64,000 nucleotides of DNA from Emcibacter sp. (GTDB lineage Bacteria; Pseudomonadota; Alphaproteobacteria; Sphingomonadales; Emcibacteraceae), in NCBI GenBank assembly GCA_021647465.1, contig JAKIUQ010000013.1, forward strand, positions 22,210-86,209. Reading direction: 5' to 3'. Both the position numbers and the translations under genes were made by a program. How positions within the stretch are numbered: the stretch's first letter is position 1; the number at the start of each line of letters is the position of its first letter. This document shows positions 25,845 to 34,713 of this stretch, piece by piece. Below the pieces are notes generated by a model, which searched no databases, had not been told where the DNA came from, and saw only the letters and a list, made by a program, of their open reading frames with translations.

Positions 25845-25860
25845 TGCGAAATTCGTGCCA
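25845..25860 (-). promoter_or_regulatory. Sigma-54 promoter of flgI-flgJ-flgN
   Basis: Minus-strand TGGCACGAATTTCGCA keeps the GG and GC doublets 12 apart and the full TGGCACG block; only one T of TTGC is changed to C. Predicted start near 25834 fits a short leader for the ATG at 25796. Confidence 0.75.
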
Positions 25861-26071
25861 ATAAAAGAGCTTGCAACAAAAAAATTAATGGCTTGTTTTA
25901 AAAGGATTTTTTTGTGACTACTCAAAAATAGTGCCGTTTTGACCGGGTGCGGGCAGAAAAAAATACCGCAGAGGGTAATGATTGCCGAGTAAAATATTCA
26001 TCATATTATGTCTATGAAGAGGCCTCAAATTCTGATATCTATTGATTTATATTCTAGGTGATGAGGGCTTT

Positions 26072-26494
26072 ATGGAAATAAAAGGACCAGGACGAATTAC
26101 GACGCCCGGTGTGTCGCGTAAGGGAAAAAAAAGCGGCGCTAATAAATCGGGGTTTAACGAGATCCTCTCATCAGAGGAAAGCGCAGCCGCGCTGCCGCCA
26201 AGCGGCACATCCCCCCTGACGGCAGTGAGTTCCCTGCTGTCCCTGCAAGAAATGCCGACCAGCAGCGAAGGAAAGTCAAAGGGACTGGCGAGAGTAGAAG
26301 AAATGCTCGGGCATTTGGAACTCATACGTCATGGACTGCTGGCTGGACAAATCCCCGAGCGGCGGCTTAAAGATGTGGTGGCCATTGTCTCGCGTGAAAA
26401 AGAGCTGTCTAATGACCCGGCGCTGGACGAAATCCTCAATGACGTGGAATTGCGCGTTAAGGTAGAACTTGCAAAACTGGAAATGCTCGGCTGA
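26072..26494 (+). CDS. fliX: Flagellar assembly regulator FliX
   Basis: 140 residues from ATG 26072 (MEIKGPGRITTPGVSRKGKK), chosen because this opening is typical for FliX and a GAGGG sits seven bases before it. The C-terminal part LEMLGHLELIRHGLLAGQIP-like region and ILNDVELRVKVELAKLE is the conserved FliX domain. In Caulobacter FliX acts with FlbD to let sigma-54 dependent genes respond to basal-body assembly. Divergent from flgI, exactly the Caulobacter arrangement. flbD itself is not in the window. Confidence 0.9.
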   Translation: MEIKGPGRITTPGVSRKGKKSGANKSGFNEILSSEESAAALPPSGTSPLTAVSSLLSLQEMPTSSEGKSKGLARVEEMLGHLELIRHGLLAGQIPERRLKDVVAIVSREKELSNDPALDEILNDVELRVKVELAKLEMLG

Positions 26495-26693
26495 CGGGCT
26501 TCCAGTCATCTCTGTAATCTGTAAAAGACTATACCTAATTCACAACAAAATGAGGCAAATAGGTCTGGCATTGCTCTAAATTACTTTAGGCGATATTAGC
26601 GCTTGAATTGTAGAGTTGAGTTGAGTAGTTTGTCATCCAAAAGAAACCAGTTTTTAGCCGAGTTTTCTAAGATGATAAAATAAGAGGTTATTG

Positions 26694-27110
26694 ATGACGA
26701 CGAAGTTGCCAGAAGGATATAAACCTTCATCAGATGAAGAATTTATGAATGAACGTCAAAGTTTGTATTTCCACACCAAACTTTTGGTATGGAAAGAAGA
26801 AATTCTGCGTGAATCAAAAGAAACGTTAGCTCATCTTCAGGAAGACAGTCAGAAAGAACCTGATATTGCCGACCGGGCCTCATCAGAGACAGACTGGTCA
26901 ATTGAGCTGAGAACCCGCGATCGTCAACGTAAGTTAATCACGAAAATAGATGCGGCGATTGAGCGGTTAAATAAGGGCGAATACGGCTATTGTGAGGTTA
27001 CCGGAGAGCCCATAAAGCTGGAGCGGCTCGAAGCCCGCCCCATTGCAATGATGAGTTTGGAAGCTCAGGAAGAACATGAAAAATTTGAAAAAGTTCACAG
27101 AGACTCATAA
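26694..27110 (+). CDS. dksA: RNA polymerase-binding transcription factor DksA (zinc-less type)
   Basis: 138 residues from ATG 26694, with GAGG seven bases upstream. Acidic coiled-coil tip PDIADRASSETD and C-terminal region GEYGYCEVTGEPIKLERL then ARPIAMMSLEAQE. DksA enters the secondary channel of RNA polymerase and mediates ppGpp effects. Only one of the four zinc-binding cysteines is kept (Cys100; the others are Thr, Ser and Ala), the form common in alphaproteobacteria. A strong terminator follows at 27148-27181. dksA lies between fliX and the convergent flgH operon. Confidence 0.93.
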   Translation: MTTKLPEGYKPSSDEEFMNERQSLYFHTKLLVWKEEILRESKETLAHLQEDSQKEPDIADRASSETDWSIELRTRDRQRKLITKIDAAIERLNKGEYGYCEVTGEPIKLERLEARPIAMMSLEAQEEHEKFEKVHRDS

Positions 27111-27147
27111 CAGAACCTCATAAATGAGATTTTGGACGGACAAAATT

Positions 27148-27181
27148 AAAAAGGACCGCATTCTTCTGATGCGGTCCTTTT
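27148..27181. terminator. Bidirectional terminator between dksA and flgH
   Basis: AAAAGGACCGCAT pairs perfectly with ATGCGGTCCTTTT around a seven-base loop. A/T runs on both sides make it functional on either strand, serving dksA (plus) and the end of the flgF-flgH operon (minus). Confidence 0.93.
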
Positions 27182-27253
27182 GCTTTGTGCGGGAAACGGA
27201 AGATGGCGTAGCCCATCTGCCGAACACAAGCCTTGAAATAGTATGTTCCGACT

Positions 27254-28084
27254 TTAGAAGGGGAACAATATGTCAAACAATTGTGATCCATAGCGGGCTT
27301 GTTGGACATCGGTGAGTTGGCCCCGCCCGCCATATGAAATTCTGGCTTCTGCGATTTGAGTATGCTGGATCGTATTGGTGGAGCTGATATCTTCTGGCCG
27401 GATAACCCCCATAACGGTCAATTCCCGTACCTCAAAATTCACGCGAACCTCCTGGCGTCCCTGAATGACCATATTGCCATTGGGCAGAACCTGCGTGACA
27501 ACAGCCGCGAGAGTCAAATCCACTGATTCACTGCGGTTGACCTGACCCGTGCCGACATTGGATGTCGTGCTTCCCATATTAACCAGTGATGAGGGATTGA
27601 CCGCATCCGGCAAAATCTGGCTGAGTTGACTCTCAAGTCCCAGAAAATTTGTTGCATTGGCTGAATCTGTGTTCGACCTTGTGCGTGTGGTCTGGTTATC
27701 AATGCTGGCCTTATCATCAATGATGATATTGATGGTGAGAATATCCCCTATCATGCTGGCCCGCTGATCGCGAAAGAAATTCTTTGAACCAATGCGCCAA
27801 AGAGAATTTGCCTTATTCTCTACATGCCTTGCCTGTTGTTCCGGAATTTGAATGATGCTTTGTTGCGGGGTATTATTTTGCGGAACGACCCGGGTTGTTT
27901 CAATTGCGGCAAGGTCAGGGGCTTTGCCGATATCACCTATTCTGTTGATGGCACTACATCCTGTAAGCAGCAGGGAAAATATCCCCGTCAAGGCAATGGC
28001 TTTTACTATTTTATAGCCGCCGTGATGAGATATTCTGTGCCTTGAGGGCTTTTCTAAATTGAACTTGTCCAAATTATAAGTCAT
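27254..28084 (-). CDS. flgH: Flagellar L-ring protein FlgH
   Basis: 276 residues. Lipoprotein signal with lipobox LLTGC (Cys43) after a basic 23-residue lead that is longer than usual. Mature part has NSLWRIGSKNFFRDQRA, IGDILTINIIIDDKA, VVTQVLPNGNMVIQGRQE and the conserved end QQARYGSQLFDILFPF. FlgH forms the outer-membrane L ring. Last gene of flgF-G-A-H on the minus strand. Confidence 0.95.
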   Translation of the reverse strand: MTYNLDKFNLEKPSRHRISHHGGYKIVKAIALTGIFSLLLTGCSAINRIGDIGKAPDLAAIETTRVVPQNNTPQQSIIQIPEQQARHVENKANSLWRIGSKNFFRDQRASMIGDILTINIIIDDKASIDNQTTRTRSNTDSANATNFLGLESQLSQILPDAVNPSSLVNMGSTTSNVGTGQVNRSESVDLTLAAVVTQVLPNGNMVIQGRQEVRVNFEVRELTVMGVIRPEDISSTNTIQHTQIAEARISYGGRGQLTDVQQARYGSQLFDILFPF

Positions 28085-28129
28085 TTTCTAATCCTTATAT
28101 CGTCTCGTCACATTTTCTCGTCACGATGA

Positions 28130-29113
28130 TTACTGTAATTGCGCGATGTTGTTATAGCCGGTTAAAACCTGTACTTGACCGGGGCCTGTGACCATGGCTT
28201 CTATGGTTTTGTGGGATTTGCTGTTCATCACACGGATTATATCACCGCGACCTCCGTCCTCGATGGCCTTGCCCGTGGCCGTCAGATTTATTTTTCCGGA
28301 ACGAAAAACTATGCTGACGCGGGTTCCGCGATCAATGATATTCGGTTTTTTCAGGTCGCTTAGTTTTATCGGGGCCGAAAGGGTTACGCCGCGCCGGGGG
28401 GTCATGCCGATCAACTGGGTTTTTGTCCGGATAATATTACGCCCGATACGAAGCGTTGGTATGGAAGTCCAGCCAATATCCAATGCCGTAATTTCCTGTC
28501 CGGGCGGCACCTGCCGGCGTAATGTTGGTACCTGGCTTATGGCGTGGGTTCGCCCGGTGACCATTGCGTTTTTATAAGCGCCGTCATCAGTTGGTACAGA
28601 AAGCACCGCGGAGAATTTGCCTGTTTTCTGATGAAAGGTGAATTTTTCTACGGAAATATCTTCAACGGCGCTATCTTCCGGCAGGTAAATAAGGGCATTC
28701 TTATTATTGAAATTGATGCCATTTTTTCTGTCAGAGAGATTTTGTGACGTGAGTTCCTGCACGATCAGATGTTCGAGCTGGGCATGCTTGATGCTTTTAC
28801 CTTTTCTGGTCACCGTGATTTGACTGACGCCTCGGCTATTCTGCCAATAGACATCATGTTGCCGGGTGAGGCTGGCCAGATACCGGGTTGAAACAGATGT
28901 TTTCTGCCCGGGGGCCGGAGAGTTCATGACCCATATGTCGTGACCAAATTCAAGGTTATCCAGCAGGTCGCCTAATGTTATGGTTGATTTATTGACAATC
29001 GTGTTTGCCTTGACTTCTGCGAGCGCCATCGCCGCCTGCGAAGACAATAGCCCGGATAAGATCAGCATTATGCCACTATAAAATATGGTTTTTATGGAAA
29101 ATATGATTTTCAC
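28130..29113 (-). CDS. flgA: Flagellar P-ring assembly chaperone FlgA
   Basis: 327 residues with signal peptide (LLSSQAAMA). The SAF/FlgA C-terminal domain contains VPPGQEITALDIGW, IIRTKTQLIGMTPRRG and the typical TGPGQVQVL ending. FlgA is a periplasmic chaperone for FlgI polymerisation. Located 10 bases after flgG and 45 before flgH in one operon. The N-terminal 200 residues are less conserved, as in the long alphaproteobacterial FlgA form. Confidence 0.9.
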   Translation of the reverse strand: MKIIFSIKTIFYSGIMLILSGLLSSQAAMALAEVKANTIVNKSTITLGDLLDNLEFGHDIWVMNSPAPGQKTSVSTRYLASLTRQHDVYWQNSRGVSQITVTRKGKSIKHAQLEHLIVQELTSQNLSDRKNGINFNNKNALIYLPEDSAVEDISVEKFTFHQKTGKFSAVLSVPTDDGAYKNAMVTGRTHAISQVPTLRRQVPPGQEITALDIGWTSIPTLRIGRNIIRTKTQLIGMTPRRGVTLSAPIKLSDLKKPNIIDRGTRVSIVFRSGKINLTATGKAIEDGGRGDIIRVMNSKSHKTIEAMVTGPGQVQVLTGYNNIAQLQ

Positions 29114-29123
29114 GGTTTCACCC

Positions 29124-29909
29124 CTATCTCAGGTTCGACGTTACGCTCATCATCTCATCGGCTGTACTGATGACTTTACTGTTCATTTCGTAAGCCCTTT
29201 GCGCGGTGATGAGTGAGGTAATTTCCGTTACGGAATTCACATTGGAATTTTCCAGAAATTTTTGTAATACGGAACCAAATCCGGGTGTATTTGGCACGCC
29301 GACACTTGCGGCGCCAGAGGCCGGTGTTTCAAGAAATTGATTATTGCCAATGGCTTCAAGTCCGGCGGGATTGGGAAAAGATACCAATTCCAGGCGGCCT
29401 ATATTCGTCGGGTCGATCTGGCCTTCCAATTTGACCAGAACCTCACCTTCGGGGTTGATGGAGATATCCGTCGCTTCTTGTGGAACTGTCAGGGCCGGGC
29501 CGACCACATAACCTTCCATCGTTACAATTTGACCCGTGGGGCCCAATTGGAATGAGCCGGCGCGGGTGTAGGCATCTTCGCCGCTGGGCAGCGTTACGCG
29601 GAAATAGCCCTTGCCATTAATCGCCAGATCAAGAGCATTGTCCGTACCGATGACACTGCCTTGTTCCGTGATCCTGTAGACGCCGCCGGTTTTAACGCCG
29701 ACACCGACCTGAATGCCTGTTGGAATAACGGTTCCCGTATCGGAGGACGCGGCACCAACCCGTTCAATATTCTGATAAAGCAGGTCTTGGAATTCCGCCC
29801 GCTGGCGTTTGAAACCGGTGGTGTTCATATTGGCAATATTATTGGAAATAACTTCCACATTCAATTGCTGAGCGATCATGCCTGTCGCGGCTATACTAAG
29901 TGCTTTCAT
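29124..29909 (-). CDS. flgG: Flagellar distal rod protein FlgG
   Basis: 261 residues, the standard length. N-terminal MKALSIAATGMIAQQLNVEV and NNIANMNTTGFKRQRAEFQD, and C-terminal NVNSVTEITSLITAQRAYEM followed by NSKVISTADEM are diagnostic. Distal rod subunit spanning the P and L rings. Second gene of the sigma-54 driven flgF operon. Confidence 0.97.
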   Translation of the reverse strand: MKALSIAATGMIAQQLNVEVISNNIANMNTTGFKRQRAEFQDLLYQNIERVGAASSDTGTVIPTGIQVGVGVKTGGVYRITEQGSVIGTDNALDLAINGKGYFRVTLPSGEDAYTRAGSFQLGPTGQIVTMEGYVVGPALTVPQEATDISINPEGEVLVKLEGQIDPTNIGRLELVSFPNPAGLEAIGNNQFLETPASGAASVGVPNTPGFGSVLQKFLENSNVNSVTEITSLITAQRAYEMNSKVISTADEMMSVTSNLR

Positions 29910-29953
29910 AACGAATATCCTGTCTTTTCAATGCTGGTTTAATCAATATTTGT

Positions 29954-30694
29954 CTAACCAATTTTAGCAAGTTGATTAATCGCTTTGCTTTCTGATTCCT
30001 GAAGTTTTTCCATCAGTTTCGCGGTTGAAACATATGACCGGCTAACCTGAATCATTTTGGTCACCTCAATGATGGCTTGTACATTTGATGTTTCGGTCAT
30101 GCCCTGAAGGATTGTATAGTCCGTTGCGGGCTGGGTTGCTGAATTGGTCGTAAACATATTGTCGCCAATTTTTTTCAATTTTGAATTATCGGCAAAAGCA
30201 ACCACATTCAATACGGCAATCTGTCCCGCCGTTCGGGAAGAAATCGTCCCGTCGGATGAGATTTCAATATCCGTAACATTTTCCGGAAGCTGTATAGGTT
30301 TGCTGGCCTGATCCAGAATTTCCTGTCCTGTAGAGGTAATTAAGATATTTTCATCCGATAGGGCCAGATGACCATTTCGGGTATAGGCCAATTCCCCGTT
30401 GTTCTTTTGCACCTGAAACATGCCGTCACCGCTCAGGGCAATATCAAAACTGTTGCCGGTTGTTTCCAGTTGGCCATCTGTCATATTTCGAGAAATGCCG
30501 AAATCCTGAACATAGGAAATTTGCCGGAGGCTTTTGTCACTATCCCCCTCGGCTTCTTTAAGATATTCACCAAACATGACATTTTCCCGCTTAAAGGCGG
30601 TTGTGCTCATATTGGCAATATTATTTGCAATAATATCCATCTGACGCCGCATGGCGACCTGATGCGAAAGTGCTACTGATAATGTTGTGTCCAT
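29954..30694 (-). CDS. flgF: Flagellar proximal rod protein FlgF
   Basis: 246 residues. MRRQMDIIANNIANMSTTAF at the N-terminus and VTKMIQVSRSYVSTAKLMEK at the C-terminus place it with FlgF/FlgG rod proteins; position before flgG and shorter length favour FlgF. First gene of the minus-strand operon flgF-flgG-flgA-flgH, 43 bases below a sigma-54 element. The gap of 353 bases to fliL holds divergent control signals. Confidence 0.93.
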   Translation of the reverse strand: MDTTLSVALSHQVAMRRQMDIIANNIANMSTTAFKRENVMFGEYLKEAEGDSDKSLRQISYVQDFGISRNMTDGQLETTGNSFDIALSGDGMFQVQKNNGELAYTRNGHLALSDENILITSTGQEILDQASKPIQLPENVTDIEISSDGTISSRTAGQIAVLNVVAFADNSKLKKIGDNMFTTNSATQPATDYTILQGMTETSNVQAIIEVTKMIQVSRSYVSTAKLMEKLQESESKAINQLAKIG

Positions 30695-30736
30695 CTTAGG
30701 TCCTTTCTGGCCGTTTGATTTTCCCGGTCAATACAA

Positions 30737-30752
30737 TGCATATCTTGTGCCA
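30737..30752 (-). promoter_or_regulatory. Sigma-54 promoter of flgF-flgG-flgA-flgH
   Basis: Minus-strand TGGCACAAGATATGCA has TGGCAC, correct 10-base spacing between the GG and GC doublets and ATGCA in place of TTGCA. Predicted start near 30727, 33 bases before flgF. The rest of the gap to 31047 contains a TTAACCAT half site (30887-30894) that may serve fliL. Confidence 0.75.
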
Positions 30753-31047
30753 AATAATTTAATTCATTAAAAACAAGGTATTAAGTTGTATTTAGGTGAG
30801 GGCTTCTAGAAAAACGGCAGAGTTTGCCCGGTATTTTTTTCCTTTATATTGGTTGCGGGGGGTGATTTATGTTATGTCTTGTCACGTTAACCATAATTTT
30901 CTTGGAGATTGGCGGCGTTGGGGTTACAAGTAATTCCTAACGACTTGTTAACATAAAAACTTTATATTTATTTTATGGAACGGCCTCGAGTGACCTCATG
31001 CTACTGTGGACGAAGGTACGGTGGACGAAAATTAAGAGGTAGGTGAT

Positions 31048-31584
31048 ATGAGTGAAGAAAATGATACCGAAGCAGGTGCTGACGATCTTGCAGACGGCCT
31101 GGAGCAAAAGAAAACAAGCGGCAAGAAAATCATAATTATTGTTGCTGTTGCTGTTCTTGTGCTTATCCTGGGCGGGGCCGCCGCGTTTTTCTTTTTGTCC
31201 GGCGGGGAAGAAGAACATGCCATTGATTTGGAGAATGGGGGTCAGGAGTCTGAATTGGCAGAGGCCGAACCAAGAGAATTATTGTTTCTGGAGTTGGAGC
31301 CCATGCTGGTCAATCTTGATACAGCGGGGGGAAAACCAAAATATTTGAAGCTTACAATCTCGCTGGAGGTTGATCAGCAGGCCTCTCTGGATGAGTTGAC
31401 GACCAAGATGCCGCGCATTATTGACCAGTTTCAAACTTACTTGCGGCAATTGCGCATCGAAGATCTGAATGGTTCCGCTGGCATGTTCCGCTTGAAAGAA
31501 GAATTGCTGATCAAGGTGAATGACGCCGTCTATCCAACACGCGTGAATGATGTTTTGTTTAAAGAAATGCTGATTAACGGATAA
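31048..31584 (+). CDS. fliL: Flagellar basal body-associated protein FliL
   Basis: 178 residues: acidic cytoplasmic N-terminus, one transmembrane helix at about 28-50 (IIIIVAVAVLVLILGGAAAF), then a periplasmic domain with PMLVNLDTAGGKPKYLKLTI and the conserved MPRIIDQFQTYLRQL. FliL surrounds the stator and supports motor function. Ribosome binding site AGGTAGGTGAT. First gene of a long plus-strand operon; fliM follows after nine bases. Confidence 0.95.
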   Translation: MSEENDTEAGADDLADGLEQKKTSGKKIIIIVAVAVLVLILGGAAAFFFLSGGEEEHAIDLENGGQESELAEAEPRELLFLELEPMLVNLDTAGGKPKYLKLTISLEVDQQASLDELTTKMPRIIDQFQTYLRQLRIEDLNGSAGMFRLKEELLIKVNDAVYPTRVNDVLFKEMLING

Positions 31585-31593
31585 TCAATAATT

Positions 31594-32700
31594 ATGTCTG
31601 ACGAAGAAGAAATTGATGATGATGCCGTAGCCGCCGAATGGGAAGCCATGGCGGCGGAAGGCGAAGCGGATCCTGAAAGTGATATAACCGAGGATGATGG
31701 CGAAGATGATATGGCCGCTGCCATGGGCGGGACGGACCGGGTTCTGGACCAAACTGAAATTGACAGTCTTTTGGGTTTTGATGGCGAAGAAGAGGATTTT
31801 GGTACGAAATCCGGTATTCAAGCCCTCATCAGCAGCGGTCTTGTGGCTTATGAACGTTTGCCGATGCTGGATATTATCTTTGACCGTTATGTGCGGATGA
31901 TGTCAACGTCTCTGCGGAATTTCACGTCAGATAATTTTGAAGTCTCCATCGATAATATGACCTCAATCCGGTTTGGGGATTATCTGAATTCCATTCCCCT
32001 GCCGGCGATGCTCGCGGTTTTCCATGTTGAGGAATGGGACAATTACGGCTTGATCACCATCGACAGTAATCTCATCTATTCAATCGTGGATGCTCTTCTG
32101 GGCGGGCGGCGCGGGACGGCCCCGATGCGGATCGAAGGGCGGCCCTATACCACCATCGAACATACGCTTGTGGAAGAAATGCTGGCGGTCATGTTGAATG
32201 ATTTATGTGATGCTTTTGAGCCGTTAAGCCCTGTGAAATTCAAATTGGATCGTTTGGAGACAAATCCGCGCTTTGCGACCATCGCGCAACCTACAAATGC
32301 GGCGCTTTTGATCAGAATGCGCGCTGATATGGAAGATCGGGGCGGGCGTATGGAGCTGGTATTGCCCTATGCCACTATTGAGCCGGTGCGGGAATTATTA
32401 CTCCAACGTTTTATGGGAGAAAAATTTGGCCGCGATTCCATATGGGAAACCCATTTGATGAAAGAGCTGTTCAATACGGTGGTTCCTCTGGAAGTCATAT
32501 TGGATGAGCATGTCATGACATTGGGAGAAGTCTTGGGGTTGGAAGTGGGGCAGACCATGATGCTCAACGTTCAATCAGATAGCGTTGTTGAAATGCGCAG
32601 CGGCGGCGTTCCCATGATGACCGGAAGAGTAGGCAAGCTTGGGCGTCATGTGGCGGTAAAAATAGAAAAAATTCTTGACCATAAAAATGTGGGAATTTGA
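31594..32700 (+). CDS. fliM: Flagellar motor switch protein FliM
   Basis: 368 residues. The CheY-binding peptide LDQTEIDSLLG, normally at the very N-terminus, sits at 51-61 behind an acidic 50-residue extension. Middle domain and C-terminal SpoA/FliN-like domain follow (VEEMLAVMLNDLCDAF, GEVLGLEVGQTMMLN, GRHVAVKIEKIL). FliM is the C-ring component that receives phosphorylated CheY and sets rotation direction. fliG and fliN are not in the window. Confidence 0.95.
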   Translation: MSDEEEIDDDAVAAEWEAMAAEGEADPESDITEDDGEDDMAAAMGGTDRVLDQTEIDSLLGFDGEEEDFGTKSGIQALISSGLVAYERLPMLDIIFDRYVRMMSTSLRNFTSDNFEVSIDNMTSIRFGDYLNSIPLPAMLAVFHVEEWDNYGLITIDSNLIYSIVDALLGGRRGTAPMRIEGRPYTTIEHTLVEEMLAVMLNDLCDAFEPLSPVKFKLDRLETNPRFATIAQPTNAALLIRMRADMEDRGGRMELVLPYATIEPVRELLLQRFMGEKFGRDSIWETHLMKELFNTVVPLEVILDEHVMTLGEVLGLEVGQTMMLNVQSDSVVEMRSGGVPMMTGRVGKLGRHVAVKIEKILDHKNVGI

Positions 32701-32701
32701 T

Positions 32702-33133
32702 ATGGAGCTGATTATTGACAGTGTTATTATTATTTTGATTATTGTCATGATTTCTTATGCGGTTGTCCTGAATATCAAGTTGAAAGTCTTTCGTAATGCC
32801 CAGAATGAAATGGCGAATTTGGTCGGCAAGTTGAATGAGGCGATTTCACAGGCGCAGAAAGGCGTTGATGCCTTGAAAAACGCCGCGCAAACAGAAGAAG
32901 TCCGTCTTGAAAATCTGGTTACAAAATCACGGCTTCTGGCGGATGAGCTGGAAATTATAATACAAAGCGGCTCAAGTCTGGCGGATCGGATTGAGCGCGG
33001 CCTGATACCAGCAGAAAATACTGCGCTACAGAATTTTGATGCAGACGATCATTTTGATGAGGGCCGTTCTGATGAAAAAATGCATGATGAAGAAGATAAT
33101 GAAATGTTGGAGACACTAAAAAAAGTCAGGTAG
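32702..33133 (+). CDS. DUF6468-like flagellar operon membrane protein
   Basis: 143 residues from ATG 32702, one base after the fliM stop. One transmembrane helix at about 4-25 (IIDSVIIILIIVMISYAVVL), then a coiled-coil segment with NEMANLVGKLNEAISQAQKG and RLENLVTKSRLLADEL and an acidic tail. The pattern matches the DUF6468 group found in flagellar operons of alphaproteobacteria, function unknown. Position between fliM and a MotE-like gene suggests a motor-associated role. Confidence 0.7.
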   Translation: MELIIDSVIIILIIVMISYAVVLNIKLKVFRNAQNEMANLVGKLNEAISQAQKGVDALKNAAQTEEVRLENLVTKSRLLADELEIIIQSGSSLADRIERGLIPAENTALQNFDADDHFDEGRSDEKMHDEEDNEMLETLKKVR

Positions 33134-33185
33134 CTGTGCTTTTTATCAAGTTTATCCAAGGTTATTTTAGGCCAAAGGAAAGAAT

Positions 33186-33821
33186 ATGTTGAAGAAATTC
33201 CGGTTGATACCGCTGGCTATTATTCTAATGTCGATGGTGCTTGGGATCAAAATAGTTGATTTCACCTTTGGGGTGCAAAATGCCGTTGCGCAGGTCACTG
33301 AGCCTGAAACAGAAGATGCCCCGGCAGAGAATGAAGAAAATGCGAAGCAAGAAGATAATGATCAATCAGCTGTTGAGGCGGCCCCCATGCAGCTTAGCGG
33401 TATTCCAAGTCGGAAAGAAATAGAATATTTACAAAAACTCGCCGAACGCCGCCAGGAACTGGATCGGCGTGCAAGGGAAATGGATGATCGGGAAAAATTA
33501 TTAGAGGCTGTTGAAAAACGTATTGTTGAGCGGACGGCTTCTCTGAAGAAAATCAAAGAGACCATAGAACTATTGCTTGCCAAACATGATGAAATAGAAA
33601 AAGCGCAGCTTGTAAGCCTCGTTAAAATGTATTCTGCGATGAAACCCAAAGAGGCCGCAGGCATATTCAACAGCCTTGATTCAGACGTCTTAATTTCAAT
33701 CGTTGAAAATATGAAAGAGTCTAAAATGGGGGCTATTTTGGCTAAAATGAATATCAACAAGGCGAAAAAACTGACCACTGATCTTGCTGTCCGGAAACAA
33801 TTGCCGAAAATTGACGGATGA
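33186..33821 (+). CDS. MotE-family periplasmic chaperone-like protein
   Basis: 211 residues. Signal or anchor helix at about 8-26, an acidic linker, a strongly charged coiled coil (residues 80-140, for example KLAERRQELDRRAREMDD), then an MgtE_N/FliG-like helical module with YSAMKPKEAAGIFNSLDSDV and LAKMNINKAKKLTTDLA. MotE proteins stabilise the periplasmic motor protein MotC in rhizobia; related proteins occur in many alphaproteobacterial flagellar operons. Two motB-type genes follow downstream. Confidence 0.8.
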   Translation: MLKKFRLIPLAIILMSMVLGIKIVDFTFGVQNAVAQVTEPETEDAPAENEENAKQEDNDQSAVEAAPMQLSGIPSRKEIEYLQKLAERRQELDRRAREMDDREKLLEAVEKRIVERTASLKKIKETIELLLAKHDEIEKAQLVSLVKMYSAMKPKEAAGIFNSLDSDVLISIVENMKESKMGAILAKMNINKAKKLTTDLAVRKQLPKIDG

Positions 33822-33932
33822 CCAGTTTCTTCTTATTTTAAAGGATTTACCTGCTATTAACCCCTGAAAGTTATAGTGGCTTACTTACCGTCTTGATCAC
33901 ATATAAGATAGTCCTAAAATGAAGAGGTAACA

Positions 33933-34577
33933 ATGCACTTAAATACGGTTTCACTAGAAGACAGGATCGAAAGTATTCGGGAAAAACTGGGTGATAAGGT
34001 TGATGTCAGCGATGTCACCTCTATTGTCGGTGAAGTGATGGGGTCACTTGAGGGTGATTTTGATCTGAAAGAAGTCCATTTTCAGGACGAACTTCGCGAA
34101 TTGCTGGGTTTCATCGAGAAAGCCAAGGCCGACTTGTCGAATATTCAGCCAAAACATCTTAGTGAGAATGAAATCCCCGAGGCGAGCAATCAATTGGGAC
34201 AGGTCGTTGATGCGACGGAGGAGGCCGCGACAAAAATCATGGATTCCGCCGAAGAAATTTCCGAATTGGCCATGACCCTTGAAGGGGAGGTTGCGGATAA
34301 ACTTATGACGATTTCCACCAATATCTTTGAAGCCTCCAGCTTTCAGGATATTACCGGGCAGCGTATGAATAAGGTGGTAAAAACATTAAATTTTCTGGAA
34401 GAAAAGCTGTCGCAACTTGCCACGGCCATTGGGGATACTGATTCTCACCTTACCCATGAAAAAAATGATGATTCCGAGAATTTAGAAAATGATAAAAACT
34501 TACTTCAAGGCCCACAATGTAAGGTGACGGCTAATGATCAGGATTCTATTGACGCCCTATTCGATAGCTTTGATTGA
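33933..34577 (+). CDS. CheZ-like CheY-P phosphatase
   Basis: 214 residues, mostly long helices. The signature ASSFQDITGQRMNKVVKTL (134-152) contains the catalytic pair Asp139 and Gln143 of CheZ. The last residues, DQDSIDALFDSFD, correspond to the CheY-binding tail. CheZ proteins dephosphorylate CheY-P at the motor or pole. Its placement inside a motor operon rather than a che operon is typical for alphaproteobacterial homologues. Confidence 0.85.
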   Translation: MHLNTVSLEDRIESIREKLGDKVDVSDVTSIVGEVMGSLEGDFDLKEVHFQDELRELLGFIEKAKADLSNIQPKHLSENEIPEASNQLGQVVDATEEAATKIMDSAEEISELAMTLEGEVADKLMTISTNIFEASSFQDITGQRMNKVVKTLNFLEEKLSQLATAIGDTDSHLTHEKNDDSENLENDKNLLQGPQCKVTANDQDSIDALFDSFD

Positions 34578-34713
34578 TTCCGTGGGTCGTATTGTGTAGG
34601 CTTTGAAATATTATGGTTAATTTTTACGTCTTTCAGATATGCCCGAAAGATTATCTGGCAGACTATCCGCCCAAATACTCAATAACAGAATATCCGGTAA
34701 GATACCCTAAAAA

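Noticed and set aside
26495..26690. Small gene or RNA between fliX and dksA
   Set aside because: AT-rich, no start with ribosome binding site, no stable hairpin pair.
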